Source of the DNA: Pseudomonas gingeri | GTDB taxonomy: Bacteria; Pseudomonadota; Gammaproteobacteria; Pseudomonadales; Pseudomonadaceae | Direction: 5' to 3' | DNA: 64,000 nucleotides | NCBI RefSeq assembly: GCF_013386115.1 | Contig: NZ_JACAOR010000001.1 | Span: 834,639 to 898,638, forward strand | Part shown: positions 54,915 through 63,258 of the stretch, one piece after another | Numbering within the stretch: position 1 is the stretch's first letter | How the letters are laid out: the number at the start of each line of letters is the position of its first letter | Translations under genes and position numbers: made by a program | The notes under the pieces: model-generated | Told to the model about the DNA's origin: nothing | Seen by the model: the letters and a program-made list of their open reading frames with translations, nothing else | Database searches by the model: none

Positions 54915-55745
54915 TCAGTAAGGGTACAGCGGCAGCACCAAGTCGCCCGCCTGCCAGCGAGCGTAGACATCATCAGGCGTACAGATCCAGGCATCGTCAT
55001 AACGCTGAATCTGCTGGATCAGACGCTCCAGCATCGCGATGCGCGAGGCGCGACCGATCAGTTGCGGGTGCATGGTCAGAATGAAATGGCTGGCGTAGTG
55101 ACGCATGCCTTCCAGCTCCGCCGACCAGAGTCGCAAGACCTTGTCCGGGTCTTCGATCACACTGCCCACCGCCGGCTCCGCCGAGTAGGCGAACTGCTCC
55201 CAATCGTCCAGCAGCCAACTGACGGGCAGCTCCAGCAGGCTCTTTTCAGGACTGCCGACACGATACGGCCGGTCATCGCCCATCAGGCTGCTGTCACTGT
55301 GAAAACCCAGGGCGAGAAGTGAATCGACGACGTCCGGAGTCAGCTCCCACAAGGGTGCGCGGTAATGGGTGACCGGCCGGTCGATGGTGGCTTCCAGGAG
55401 GGCCTTGGAGTCTTTGAGAATCTGCAGGTTCTGCTCGGGCGTCTGCTCGTCGACACGCTCATGGAAGTAGCCATGGCAGCCAATCCCGTGCCCGGCAGCG
55501 GCAATGCTGCGCACCCCCTCGGGGTCGATCTCGGCCACTCGGGCGGGAATATAAAACTGCGCGCGGATACCGTAGCGGGCAAGCAGCTCCAGCAGGCGCG
55601 GCACTCCGACACGGCGGCCATAGGCCCCCATCGACAGCAGGGAGAGCCGGCGCCCGGACAGGCTGGATGGCTCCCAGGCGCTTTCTGCATCCAGGTCGAA
55701 ACTCAAGGTCACGGCGAAGCGTTTGTTCTCAGGCCAGGCGATCAT
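54915..55745 (-). CDS. CE4/NodB-fold hydrolase, PgdA/cyclic-imide-hydrolase-like
   Basis: 276 residues from MIAWPENKRFAVTLSFDLDAESAW. The metal Asp pair is in SFDLDAES and the His pair in GHGIGCHGYFHERV. The RAP motif (HYRAPLWELTPD) and the last catalytic His (ILTMHPQLIGRASR) are also present. The overall form is that of the Helicobacter PgdA-type and allantoinase-like branch, whose members open cyclic imides or remove formyl/acetyl groups. A polysaccharide deacetylase role is therefore not assumed. It overlaps no neighbour but lies 14 bp after the agmatinase gene. Confidence 0.88.
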   Translation of the reverse strand: MIAWPENKRFAVTLSFDLDAESAWEPSSLSGRRLSLLSMGAYGRRVGVPRLLELLARYGIRAQFYIPARVAEIDPEGVRSIAAAGHGIGCHGYFHERVDEQTPEQNLQILKDSKALLEATIDRPVTHYRAPLWELTPDVVDSLLALGFHSDSSLMGDDRPYRVGSPEKSLLELPVSWLLDDWEQFAYSAEPAVGSVIEDPDKVLRLWSAELEGMRHYASHFILTMHPQLIGRASRIAMLERLIQQIQRYDDAWICTPDDVYARWQAGDLVLPLYPY

Positions 55746-55759
55746 CGATGCGATTCCTT

Positions 55760-56716
55760 CTACGAGCGACGCTTGATCGAGTCGGCGAGAATGCACAGCA
55801 ACTCGAACATCATGGTTGCCCCCACCAGCGCCGTGGCCCCGCCCACGTCAAAGGGCGGCGACACTTCCACGACATCGGCACCGACCAGGTTCAGGCCTTG
55901 CAGGCCTCGAATCAGTTGCTGCGCCTGCAAGGTGGTGACGCCACCGATCTCGGGGGTGCCCGTCCCCGGGGCAAAGGCCGGGTCCAGCACATCGACATCG
56001 AAGGTGACATAGGTGGGCTCGTCACCCACGATGCGCCGCGCCTCGGCAATGGTTGCGGCAACGCCGATGTCGGCGAACTCCTCCATGTGGATCACCCGGA
56101 TACCGCAGTCCCTGGCGAAGTCTTCGTCTTCTGCGGAATAGATCGAACCGCGGATACCAATCTGCACCGTGCGCTTGGGGTCCAGCAGCCCTTCCTCGAT
56201 CGCACGGCGAAACGGCGTGCCGTGAGTGTAGAGGTTGTCACCGAAATAACGGTCATTGGTGTCGGAGTGAGCGTCAAAATGGACCATGCCGATCGGCCGG
56301 TCCCGGGCGATGGCGCGAAAGATCGGCAACGTCACCAGATGATCGCCACCGACGGACAGCGGCACGGTGCCGACCTCATGGACCTGCCGATAGAACGCTT
56401 CGATACGCTTGAGCGAATCGAGCAGATCAATGGGATTGACCGGCGCATCCCCCAGGTCGCCAACCCGCACCAGGTCATAGGGGGCAATATGACTGACGTG
56501 GTGCACCTTGCGCATCATGCTCGACTGGTTGCGCACCTCCCGCGGACCATGCCGGGCGCCTGCGCGGTTGGTGGTGCCGCCATCCCAGGGGATGCCCAGC
56601 AAGGCGATCTGCACGTCGGCCGGGTCGGTGAATATCGGCAGGCGCATAAAGCTCGGCATACCGGCAAAACGGGGGATGACGGCAGCGTCCAGAGGTTGCG
56701 GAAAATCGTTGGCCAT
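55760..56716 (-). CDS. Agmatinase-family ureohydrolase (SpeB/GbuA-like)
   Basis: 318 residues. Manganese ligands are all present: GGDHLVTLP (His), HFDAHSDTND (Asp-His-Asp), and TFDVDVLDPAFAPGTGTPE (Asp, Asp). Early motifs GIPWDGGTTNRAGARHGPREVR are close to guanidinobutyrase-type enzymes. The family cleaves urea from guanidino groups; the exact substrate (agmatine, guanidinobutyrate or other) cannot be told. It follows the APC permease by 65 bp and is coupled to the CE4 hydrolase. A second paralogue is at 59498-60448. Confidence 0.93.
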   Translation of the reverse strand: MANDFPQPLDAAVIPRFAGMPSFMRLPIFTDPADVQIALLGIPWDGGTTNRAGARHGPREVRNQSSMMRKVHHVSHIAPYDLVRVGDLGDAPVNPIDLLDSLKRIEAFYRQVHEVGTVPLSVGGDHLVTLPIFRAIARDRPIGMVHFDAHSDTNDRYFGDNLYTHGTPFRRAIEEGLLDPKRTVQIGIRGSIYSAEDEDFARDCGIRVIHMEEFADIGVAATIAEARRIVGDEPTYVTFDVDVLDPAFAPGTGTPEIGGVTTLQAQQLIRGLQGLNLVGADVVEVSPPFDVGGATALVGATMMFELLCILADSIKRRS

Positions 56717-56781
56717 CAATATTGCTCCTGGTTGTCAGCAGATGAATGGGCGATAAGAAAGGGGAAGCTCAGGGGACGGCT

Positions 56782-58206
56782 TCACGCCTTCGCCGGTATC
56801 GCTCCGGCCACTTTGCGGCGGCGCTTGCCCGAGACCACGATCAGCACGCCGGTCACCAGTGACAGCGCACCCAGGTACCAGGCGGTATGAAGATCTTCCG
56901 GGGACACGGGGTTGGCTCCGGCGGTGTAGCCGATATAGGCGAGCACAAACAGCGCCAGCAAGGCGGGGATCGAAAGCAGGATTGCGGTGGGCGCCTTGTG
57001 CTGTTTCCAGGTCATGACCATGAAGGCCGCCAGCGCCGAGATGTAGGACATCACCAGGGTGATGGTGACTACGTCGTAATACCAGACGATCTTGTCCAGC
57101 GGCTTCCACCAGACCAGGGCGATACCGGCAAGCGACACCAGGCCCAGGGTGAACCACGGCGCCTTGAAACGGTTGACCGCGCGAAACGTACCGGGAAGAT
57201 GACCCTCTTCACTCATCCGATACAGCGTGCGCGCCGATGAATTGGACGAAATCTGCAGGCCGGCACAGGCCGAGGTAATCACCACGAACAGCGCCAGCCA
57301 GGCCATGGCCGGTGGCAGGTAGACATTGGCGACCGCGGCGATGGGCCCGCCGTTGCCGTTTTCAACAATCGCGGCCAATTGCTCCACCGGAACCGCGTAC
57401 TGCCAGCCGATGGCCGCCAGGCTGTAGATCACGAACGCCGAGGTCAGGACGATCAGCAGCGAGCGCTGCACGGTACGCACCGGCACACGCGCCTCTTCGA
57501 TGTAGTTGATGGCCGAATCGAAGTTCGCCAGCATCCACACGCCAAACAGCACGCCCGGGCCGATCGCCGCCAGACCGCCGGCGCCTTGCAGCGAATACAT
57601 CGAGGCAAAGGACAGGTTCTCGACCTGGGGATGGATCAACCCCATGAAGCCGAGGCCGGCGACCACGGCTATCTCGAAAACCAGAAAGGTACTGGCGAGC
57701 TTCGCGGTCACTCCGACCCCGCGCACCGACACCGCGAAGAAGGTTGCGATTAGCAACGTACCGATGATCTTCGCGTTGAGCTCGCCGGCCAGCGAAGGAA
57801 TCAGCGCCTGGATGTATTCGGAGCCGATCAGCGCGCACATCGGCGTGACGGCAATGCAGGCGACGGCGTAGGTCCAGCCCAGGATACAGCCGACGTCCGG
57901 GTGCAAAAAGCGCGAGCAGAAGGTGAAGATGCCCCCCGCCGACGGTGCCTGGCGTGTCAGCGACACCATGCACACGGCCAGTACCAGCATGGGGAAGAAG
58001 AAGGCGATCAGGATCGCCAGGGGCGCTTGATGGCCGGAGATCGAATAGAGGATCGACATCGAGGATGCGGCCACCCAGGCCGGCGCGTTGAAGCCCAAAG
58101 CAGAAAAGCTGACGTCCTTGGTATTGAGTTTTCCTTTACTGAGCGCGGTGTCGAGTTCGCTGACAACACCGTGGCTGTCATAACCGAAAAGTTCGTAGAG
58201 TTTCAT
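56782..58206 (-). CDS. Amino-acid/polyamine-type APC permease
   Basis: 474 residues with about twelve membrane segments. The N-terminal LNTKDVSFSALGFNAPAWVAASSM and the central FDSAINYIEEARVPVRTVQRSLLI loop fit the APC superfamily. It is the first gene of an operon that continues with a ureohydrolase, CE4 hydrolase, epimerase, SDR and LysR. Import of the substrate processed by those enzymes is the simplest role. Confidence 0.92.
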   Translation of the reverse strand: MKLYELFGYDSHGVVSELDTALSKGKLNTKDVSFSALGFNAPAWVAASSMSILYSISGHQAPLAILIAFFFPMLVLAVCMVSLTRQAPSAGGIFTFCSRFLHPDVGCILGWTYAVACIAVTPMCALIGSEYIQALIPSLAGELNAKIIGTLLIATFFAVSVRGVGVTAKLASTFLVFEIAVVAGLGFMGLIHPQVENLSFASMYSLQGAGGLAAIGPGVLFGVWMLANFDSAINYIEEARVPVRTVQRSLLIVLTSAFVIYSLAAIGWQYAVPVEQLAAIVENGNGGPIAAVANVYLPPAMAWLALFVVITSACAGLQISSNSSARTLYRMSEEGHLPGTFRAVNRFKAPWFTLGLVSLAGIALVWWKPLDKIVWYYDVVTITLVMSYISALAAFMVMTWKQHKAPTAILLSIPALLALFVLAYIGYTAGANPVSPEDLHTAWYLGALSLVTGVLIVVSGKRRRKVAGAIPAKA

Positions 58207-58487
58207 GATTCATCCCAGGCTCGTTTTTTATTGGCAGGTAGCGAAAACGCTTCTTGTAGGACGGAGCTCTTGAGCAATACCCGATGCATGCCGGGCATTT
58301 ACATCGATTCAAGATAGGGAGTCGGCTGCGCAGCAACAATTACCAAAGACGAAAGCTGACTTGCGCAAATCCGCACGGATGCCGCGCGACGTCATCTCGA
58401 CGGCCAGCGGTGCGGTCGCGGCCTGGCTGGCAGGCCTGTCAGGAAAAAGGAAGCAGGCATGCGCGGTGGAGCAGCGCTATGAAACAC

Positions 58488-59378
58488 TCAAACGTTTCGA
58501 GCCTGATTGACGATCCAGTCGATGAACAGCATGACTTCGGGCTCAGCGCTGCGCTCTTCGTTGCAGACGCAAAAGTAGTCCATTGCGGTCGGCACCTTGA
58601 GCGCAAAAGGCTGCACGAGCGTGCCGTCGCGCAGATCCCGCGACGAGCAGATTTCATCGCTCAGGGCAACGCCGAAACCGTCCCTGGCCGCCTGCAACGC
58701 CATGCCGAAGTCCTCCAGGTGCACATCCGCATCACCCGGGTACGGTATACGCGCCTCAACCAGCCAGCGGCGCCACTGGGAACCATCGTCCTCGTGCAAG
58801 AGACGGTGGTGCATGAGGTCTGCGGGATGCTTCAGCCCATTGCGTCCATGCAGCAGTTGTGGGCAGCAGACCGGGAACATATGGAGGTTGATCAGGGGCC
58901 TCCACCAGAACCCTTCCCAAGGGGGCGCGCCGTAAAGAATGGCGACGTCTGCCCTCTTCCAATCCACGTTTGTCAGGCCATCGGCGGCGAGAAGCCTCAG
59001 GCGGATCTGCGGGTGTTCCGCCCTGAAGGCAAACAGTTTGGGCATCAGCCAGGAAGCCCCGAAGATCGGCTCGGTCGATACCGTCAAGACGGCAGGCGCA
59101 GGCAGGGAATGCGCAGGGTCACTGGCCAGGCGAACACCCTCGGCGAACTCGGTCAGTCCGCGGGCCACCGCCTGCTGAAGTGCCAACCCCCTTGGAGTCA
59201 GTACCAATGACCGACCTTGCTTGACCAGCAGCTTTGTTCCCAGGGCATCGGTCAGTGCCCGTAACTGCTGGCTGACAGCGCCGGGGGTGACATGCAGTTC
59301 AGCAGCGGCGGCGCCGACATGACCCAGTCTGGCCACACATTCAAATACGCGCAGCGCCTTGAGTGGAGGAAGGTTCAT
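58488..59378 (-). CDS. LysR-family regulator (GcvA-like), divergent from ureohydrolase 2
   Basis: 296 residues from MNLPPLKALRVFECVARLGHV. The helix-turn-helix is VGAAAAELHVTPGAVSQQLRALTDALGTKLLVK, followed by an effector domain. It is divergent from the second ureohydrolase gene (119 bp apart) and so likely regulates it. Confidence 0.92.
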   Translation of the reverse strand: MNLPPLKALRVFECVARLGHVGAAAAELHVTPGAVSQQLRALTDALGTKLLVKQGRSLVLTPRGLALQQAVARGLTEFAEGVRLASDPAHSLPAPAVLTVSTEPIFGASWLMPKLFAFRAEHPQIRLRLLAADGLTNVDWKRADVAILYGAPPWEGFWWRPLINLHMFPVCCPQLLHGRNGLKHPADLMHHRLLHEDDGSQWRRWLVEARIPYPGDADVHLEDFGMALQAARDGFGVALSDEICSSRDLRDGTLVQPFALKVPTAMDYFCVCNEERSAEPEVMLFIDWIVNQARNV

Positions 59379-59497
59379 GAGCTTACCGTTTAGTTTTTTT
59401 ATCGATTTTTCCAACACTTTATATCAATTTACTATCAATCATGCGGCGTTCAACAATCGTAGTCCTGAATGACCCCACCCCTCAGGAAGGCACGTCC

Positions 59498-60448
59498 ATG
59501 GAACACCCCGTCATTGATCAGGCCATCACCCGCGCAAACCTCTATGGAACCCACGCGGAAAGTACATTCGGCGGTATCACCAGCTTCATGCGGCGCCGTT
59601 ACAGCAAAGACTTGTCCGGCGTCGACCTCGTCGTCTCCGGCGTTCCCTTCGATACCGCCACGAGTAATCGGCCAGGCAGTCGGTTTGGCCCCCGTGCAAT
59701 TCGCCAGGCCTCGGTCCAGTCCGCATGGGCGCGCCATTGGCCCTGGAAAGTCGACCCTTTCGATGTCCTGGCCTGTATCGACTATGGCGATTGCGATTTT
59801 GACTACGGCACCCCGCAAGACACACCGGAAGACATCAGGGCCCACGCGGAGCATATCCTCGCCGCGGGTGCGGGCATGCTGACGCTGGGTGGAGACCACT
59901 TCATCACCTACCCGCTTTTGCAAGCCCATGCGGCCAGGCACGGGCCGTTGTCCCTGATCCATTTTGATGCGCATCACGACACCGAGTCAGACGGCGTCAA
60001 CAAGCGTATCGATCACGGCTCGATGTTCTACCACGCGGTGCGCGAAGGGCTGGTTGATCCCTCCCGTTCCACGCAGATCGGACTTCGTGTCAGCAACGAT
60101 GAACCGATGGGGTTCCAAGTCATCAATGCGCGCCAGGTACACACGCTGTCGCCCTCTGAGATTGCCACCGCCATCTGCGCGCGCGTTGGAAATCACCCCG
60201 TCTACCTGACCTTCGATATCGATTGCCTGGACCCGGCGTTTGCACCGGGAACAGGTACTCCGGTCTGTGGCGGTCTTTCCACGCACCAGGCCTTCGAAAT
60301 TCTGCGTGGGCTGCAAGGCATCAACCTGATCGGCATGGATATCGTCGAGGTAGCGCCTCCCTACGATCACGCCGAGATCACCGCGCTGGCCGGGGCGGCG
60401 ATCGCGATGGAAATGGTGTGCCTGTACGCGGCAAATCCCAACCGCTGA
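59498..60448 (+). CDS. Second agmatinase-family ureohydrolase
   Basis: 316 residues from MEHPVIDQAITRANLYGTH, with an AGGAAGG site; the frame upstream to 59441 is unnecessary. Mn ligands are LGGDHFITYP, HFDAHHDTES (a His where many have Ser/Thr), and TFDIDCLDPAFAPGTGTPV. The family motif SGVPFDTATSNRPGSRFGPR is agmatinase-like. It is divergent from a LysR gene and convergent with an SBP gene. Together with the ureohydrolase at 55760 this makes two guanidino-cleaving enzymes within 5 kb. Confidence 0.93.
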   Translation: MEHPVIDQAITRANLYGTHAESTFGGITSFMRRRYSKDLSGVDLVVSGVPFDTATSNRPGSRFGPRAIRQASVQSAWARHWPWKVDPFDVLACIDYGDCDFDYGTPQDTPEDIRAHAEHILAAGAGMLTLGGDHFITYPLLQAHAARHGPLSLIHFDAHHDTESDGVNKRIDHGSMFYHAVREGLVDPSRSTQIGLRVSNDEPMGFQVINARQVHTLSPSEIATAICARVGNHPVYLTFDIDCLDPAFAPGTGTPVCGGLSTHQAFEILRGLQGINLIGMDIVEVAPPYDHAEITALAGAAIAMEMVCLYAANPNR

Positions 60449-60466
60449 AAGCACGGACAGCCAGTC

Positions 60467-60499
60467 GGACCCAGGCCCCGGCCGGTTGACCCTGGGTCC
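60467..60499. terminator. Inverted repeat between convergent genes
   Basis: GGACCCAGG pairs with CCTGGGTCC across a 15-base spacer that itself contains GGCCGG. It lies between the convergent ureohydrolase and binding-protein genes, where a shared transcription stop would be expected. No T-run is seen. Confidence 0.4.
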
Positions 60500-60546
60500 A
60501 GACGGCACACTCTGATGTCGATCAACAGCGCCTTTTCTCTTTCCCG

Positions 60547-61686
60547 TCAACGCTGGGTCCGGAACGAGGACCAGATCCGAGTGCGCTCACGCATGAGTCG
60601 TAACGTCATCGGCTCCTCCGCAAAGAGCTTGTCGCGCACGGCGGCCAAGGGGTAGATGGCCAGGTTTTCAGCAATGTCCTTGTCGACATACCGGGTCGCG
60701 GCAGTGTTGGCGTTGGCAAAGAAGAAGTTGTTCGTGAGTTCTGCAAGTGATTGCGCGCGCGTAATGAACTCGATAAAGAGTTTGGCCTCTTCGGGATGCG
60801 GTGCATCGACCGGGATGGCCAGTGTGTCAATCCAGGTGAGCGTACCTTCTTTGGGAGAGACGTACTCCACCTTGGCGGATGACTTTGCGCCTTCAGCCAT
60901 GGCCTCGGCCAGGACGGCATCACCGCTGTAGGTAAGCGCCACACACAGATCGCCGTTGGCCAGATCACTGGGTTGGGTGCCCGAGCCAATGTAGCGAACC
61001 GATGGTCGTAGCTGATCCAGTAGTAGCTGGACAGCCTTCAGGTCTGCCGGGGCCTGGCTATGTGGCGGTTTTCCCAGATAGTTCAAGGCGATACTGATCA
61101 CTTCCTGAGGAGCGTCGAGGATCGAAATGCCGCAGTCCTTCAGTTTGCTCACGAACTGTGGCTTGAACAGCAGATCAAAACTGTCCAGGGGGGCATCGGC
61201 AATACGCTTCTCGATTTCCTTGCGGTTGATCGCCAGGCCTGTAGTGCCCCAGGTATAGGGGACCGCGTAGACATTGCCTTTGTCCAGCGCCGCCAGTTGT
61301 GACAGCAGCACAGGATCAAGTTCACTCAATCGATCCATCTGTTGCAGGCCGCTGGGCTGAAGTGCGTTTGCTTTCAACAAGCGGTCCAGCATGGCGATGC
61401 CGGGAACCACGACATCATAGCCACTGCGTCCGGCCAGCAGCTTTGCCTCTAGAATATCGGCACTGTCGAAGACGTCGTACTGGACCCGGATCCCGGTTTG
61501 CGCTTCAAAATCCTTCAGGGTCTTCAGACCGATGTATTCCGCCCATCCGTACACCCGCACGACCCTTTCCGTAGCAGATACAGGCACTGAGAAAATCGCA
61601 AGCACAACGACAAAAACAATCGCCCTGAGCCAACCGCCAAAGGCAGATAGCAGGCTTTCCAAGCGAGTCGTATTCAGCGCGTTCAT
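60547..61686 (-). CDS. Polyamine-type periplasmic substrate-binding protein (SpuD/PotF-like), no transporter partners adjacent
   Basis: 379 residues from MNALNTTRLESLL; an earlier Met at 61710 is also possible. A long N-terminal signal segment (AIVFVVVLAIFSVPVSA) is followed by VVRVYGWAEYIGLKTLKDFEAQTGIRVQYDVFDSADILEAKLL, the PotD/PotF binding-protein pattern, with AVPYTWGTTGLAINRK further on. Such proteins deliver putrescine or spermidine to an ABC transporter. No permease or ATPase gene is adjacent, so it works with a distant transporter or as a sensor. It fits the guanidino/polyamine theme of this end. Confidence 0.9.
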   Translation of the reverse strand: MNALNTTRLESLLSAFGGWLRAIVFVVVLAIFSVPVSATERVVRVYGWAEYIGLKTLKDFEAQTGIRVQYDVFDSADILEAKLLAGRSGYDVVVPGIAMLDRLLKANALQPSGLQQMDRLSELDPVLLSQLAALDKGNVYAVPYTWGTTGLAINRKEIEKRIADAPLDSFDLLFKPQFVSKLKDCGISILDAPQEVISIALNYLGKPPHSQAPADLKAVQLLLDQLRPSVRYIGSGTQPSDLANGDLCVALTYSGDAVLAEAMAEGAKSSAKVEYVSPKEGTLTWIDTLAIPVDAPHPEEAKLFIEFITRAQSLAELTNNFFFANANTAATRYVDKDIAENLAIYPLAAVRDKLFAEEPMTLRLMRERTRIWSSFRTQR

Positions 61687-62072
61687 GAAACCTGATTGAG
61701 TGGCTATCATCCAACTTACCCTTATCATTATTCTAATCGCGCAGTCAGTCTGTTTGTCGCGTCCGCCATACATTCAAGTACCTGCTCATAAAGTACTCTC
61801 TTGATTTGAAGACAAATAACCCCCTTAAACAATTGACATTGTTCAATAGAATGTTTATCAACTTCACTGGCACAACGTTTCAATGTACTGACTGCATTGC
61901 CCCTCCGATTATTCAGCGCCCCCACACATCAATCAATTGATATAAAATCGCTGACGATCGATTAACAAAACTAAACGATGCAATCATTTCACCCGTAAAA
62001 AACCAAAGCCACCAAACGCTTCGGCGGTTTGCTGGCCTTCGCTACGGCCTTATTTCAACGAACCTTCCTCAC
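61687..62072. other. Intergenic region between divergent SBP and IclR genes
   Basis: AT-richer than its flanks and holding the promoters for the leftward SBP and the rightward IclR genes. It includes a small inverted repeat (AACAAT-N4-ATTGTT near 61829-61844) and a UUCG hairpin (62008-62036). A 65-codon minus-strand frame at 61728-61925 does not look like a real protein. Confidence 0.5.
62008..62036 (-). terminator. UUCG-loop hairpin upstream of the IclR gene
   Basis: GCCACCAAACGC, TTCG, GCGGTTTGCTGGC forms a near-perfect stem with a stable UUCG tetraloop. On the minus strand it is followed by TTTGGTTTTTT, the look of an intrinsic terminator. No minus-strand gene lies just to its right, so it may insulate the SBP gene or serve as a 5' leader element of the IclR transcript. 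Confidence 0.5.
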
Positions 62073-62780
62073 ATGATTAACGAGAACAAAGGCATACAGT
62101 CCGTCGAGCGCGCGATGATGATCCTTGAAACCCTCGCGGCAGCAGGGGGCGAAATTCGGTTGGTGGACCTTGCGATGCAATCCGGTTTGCACAAGAGCAC
62201 CTTGCACGGTTTGCTCAATACCCTGGCCGCCATGGGCTACATTTCCCGCCGCGGCACCCACTACGCCCTGGGGTTGCGCTTGCGTGAGATCGCCCAGCCG
62301 CTGAACGACACGGATGCGATGCTGCGTGAAACCTTTGCCCCCGCATTGCGTGCGCTGGCCGAACTCAGTGGCGAAACGTGTTTTCTGGCGGTGCCCTGCG
62401 GTATGCGCGAGTACCTGTATATGGATGCCCTGGAGGGCAGCGGTACCTTGCGCGTCGCCAGTCCACGAGGGCGTCGCGCGGGCCTCACCACTTCGGCCAT
62501 CGGCAAGGTATTCCTGGCGTTCGACGAGGACCTGCGCCGATCGGGTCTGCTGCCCTCGGAACTGGAAACCGAGTTGGGTGGCATCGTCCGCGAGGGTTAC
62601 GCGCTCGATCTCGAAGAGGCCGAGCCAGGCTTGAACTGCGTGGCGCTGCCCTTGCGCTTGCAAGGTCGCGTAGTCGCGGCACTGGGTGTCGCCGCCCCTG
62701 CGCCACGCTTGCCCGAAGCAGAGCTGCGCAAGCTGGCGACCCTCGCCATGAGGAAAATGTTCGACATGCTCAAACTTTAG
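62073..62780 (+). CDS. IclR-family transcriptional regulator
   Basis: 235 residues. The N-terminal winged helix-turn-helix (RLVDLAMQSGLHKSTLHGLLNTLAAMGYISRRG) and the IclR effector domain with RRAGLTTSAIGKVFLAF and VREGYALDLEEAEPGLNCVALPL are characteristic. IclR proteins usually control a neighbouring catabolic or export operon. Here the next genes are the GlcG/HbpS-like protein and the MFS exporter. Confidence 0.93.
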   Translation: MINENKGIQSVERAMMILETLAAAGGEIRLVDLAMQSGLHKSTLHGLLNTLAAMGYISRRGTHYALGLRLREIAQPLNDTDAMLRETFAPALRALAELSGETCFLAVPCGMREYLYMDALEGSGTLRVASPRGRRAGLTTSAIGKVFLAFDEDLRRSGLLPSELETELGGIVREGYALDLEEAEPGLNCVALPLRLQGRVVAALGVAAPAPRLPEAELRKLATLAMRKMFDMLKL

Positions 62781-62865
62781 CCGCCAGTGGGTGTGGCCGT
62801 GTTCCCTTGAAAAGCAATCGCCGGGATCATCTGGATTCTGTCGTTTGATTCAAAGGAATTTGCGA

Positions 62866-63258
62866 ATGTTTGAGCAACTGTCCCAGCAAGTCATCAATCG
62901 TGCAAAAGCATTGGCGAGCGATCAAGGTTTCGCCGTCTGCATCAGCGTCGTGGACGATGCCGGGCTTCTACGTCACTTTATCCGCATGGATGAGGCAGTT
63001 CCTGGCGCCATCGATGTCTCGCTCAAGAAAGCGCGCACCGCGGCATTGTTTCGTACCGACAGCGCCCAACTCGGTGCCGAAGCACAACCCGGTGGCGCCA
63101 TTTACTCGCTGGAGGCCACGAATGGCGGGCTGATCAGCTTCGGTGGCGGCGTGGTGCTGTGCGATGAGCACGGCAAGGTCATCGGTGCCGTGGGCGTTGC
63201 GGGAGCCACCGTTGAGGCCGATCAGTGGATCGCCCTGCAGGCGGCGGGTCGTCCATGA
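62866..63258 (+). CDS. GlcG/HbpS-family (DUF336) protein
   Basis: 130 residues from MFEQLSQQVINRAKALASDQ. The single Roadblock/GlcG-like domain is recognised by ISVVDDAGLLRHFIRMDEA, ARTAALFRTDS and VLCDEHGKVIGAVGVAGAT. Family members are small heme- or cobalamin-binding or unassigned proteins often found in catabolic operons. Its stop overlaps the start of the MFS gene (ATGA), so the two are coupled. Confidence 0.85.
   Translation: MFEQLSQQVINRAKALASDQGFAVCISVVDDAGLLRHFIRMDEAVPGAIDVSLKKARTAALFRTDSAQLGAEAQPGGAIYSLEATNGGLISFGGGVVLCDEHGKVIGAVGVAGATVEADQWIALQAAGRP

Noticed and set aside
58207..58487. Possible guanidine riboswitch upstream of the APC permease
   Set aside because: The guanidino theme made it worth looking, but no paired ACGR-loop hairpins or ykkC-like core could be seen.
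61728..61925. 65-codon minus-strand frame upstream of the polyamine-binding protein gene
   Set aside because: No ribosome site and no similarity to any family I know; it lies in a promoter-rich gap.
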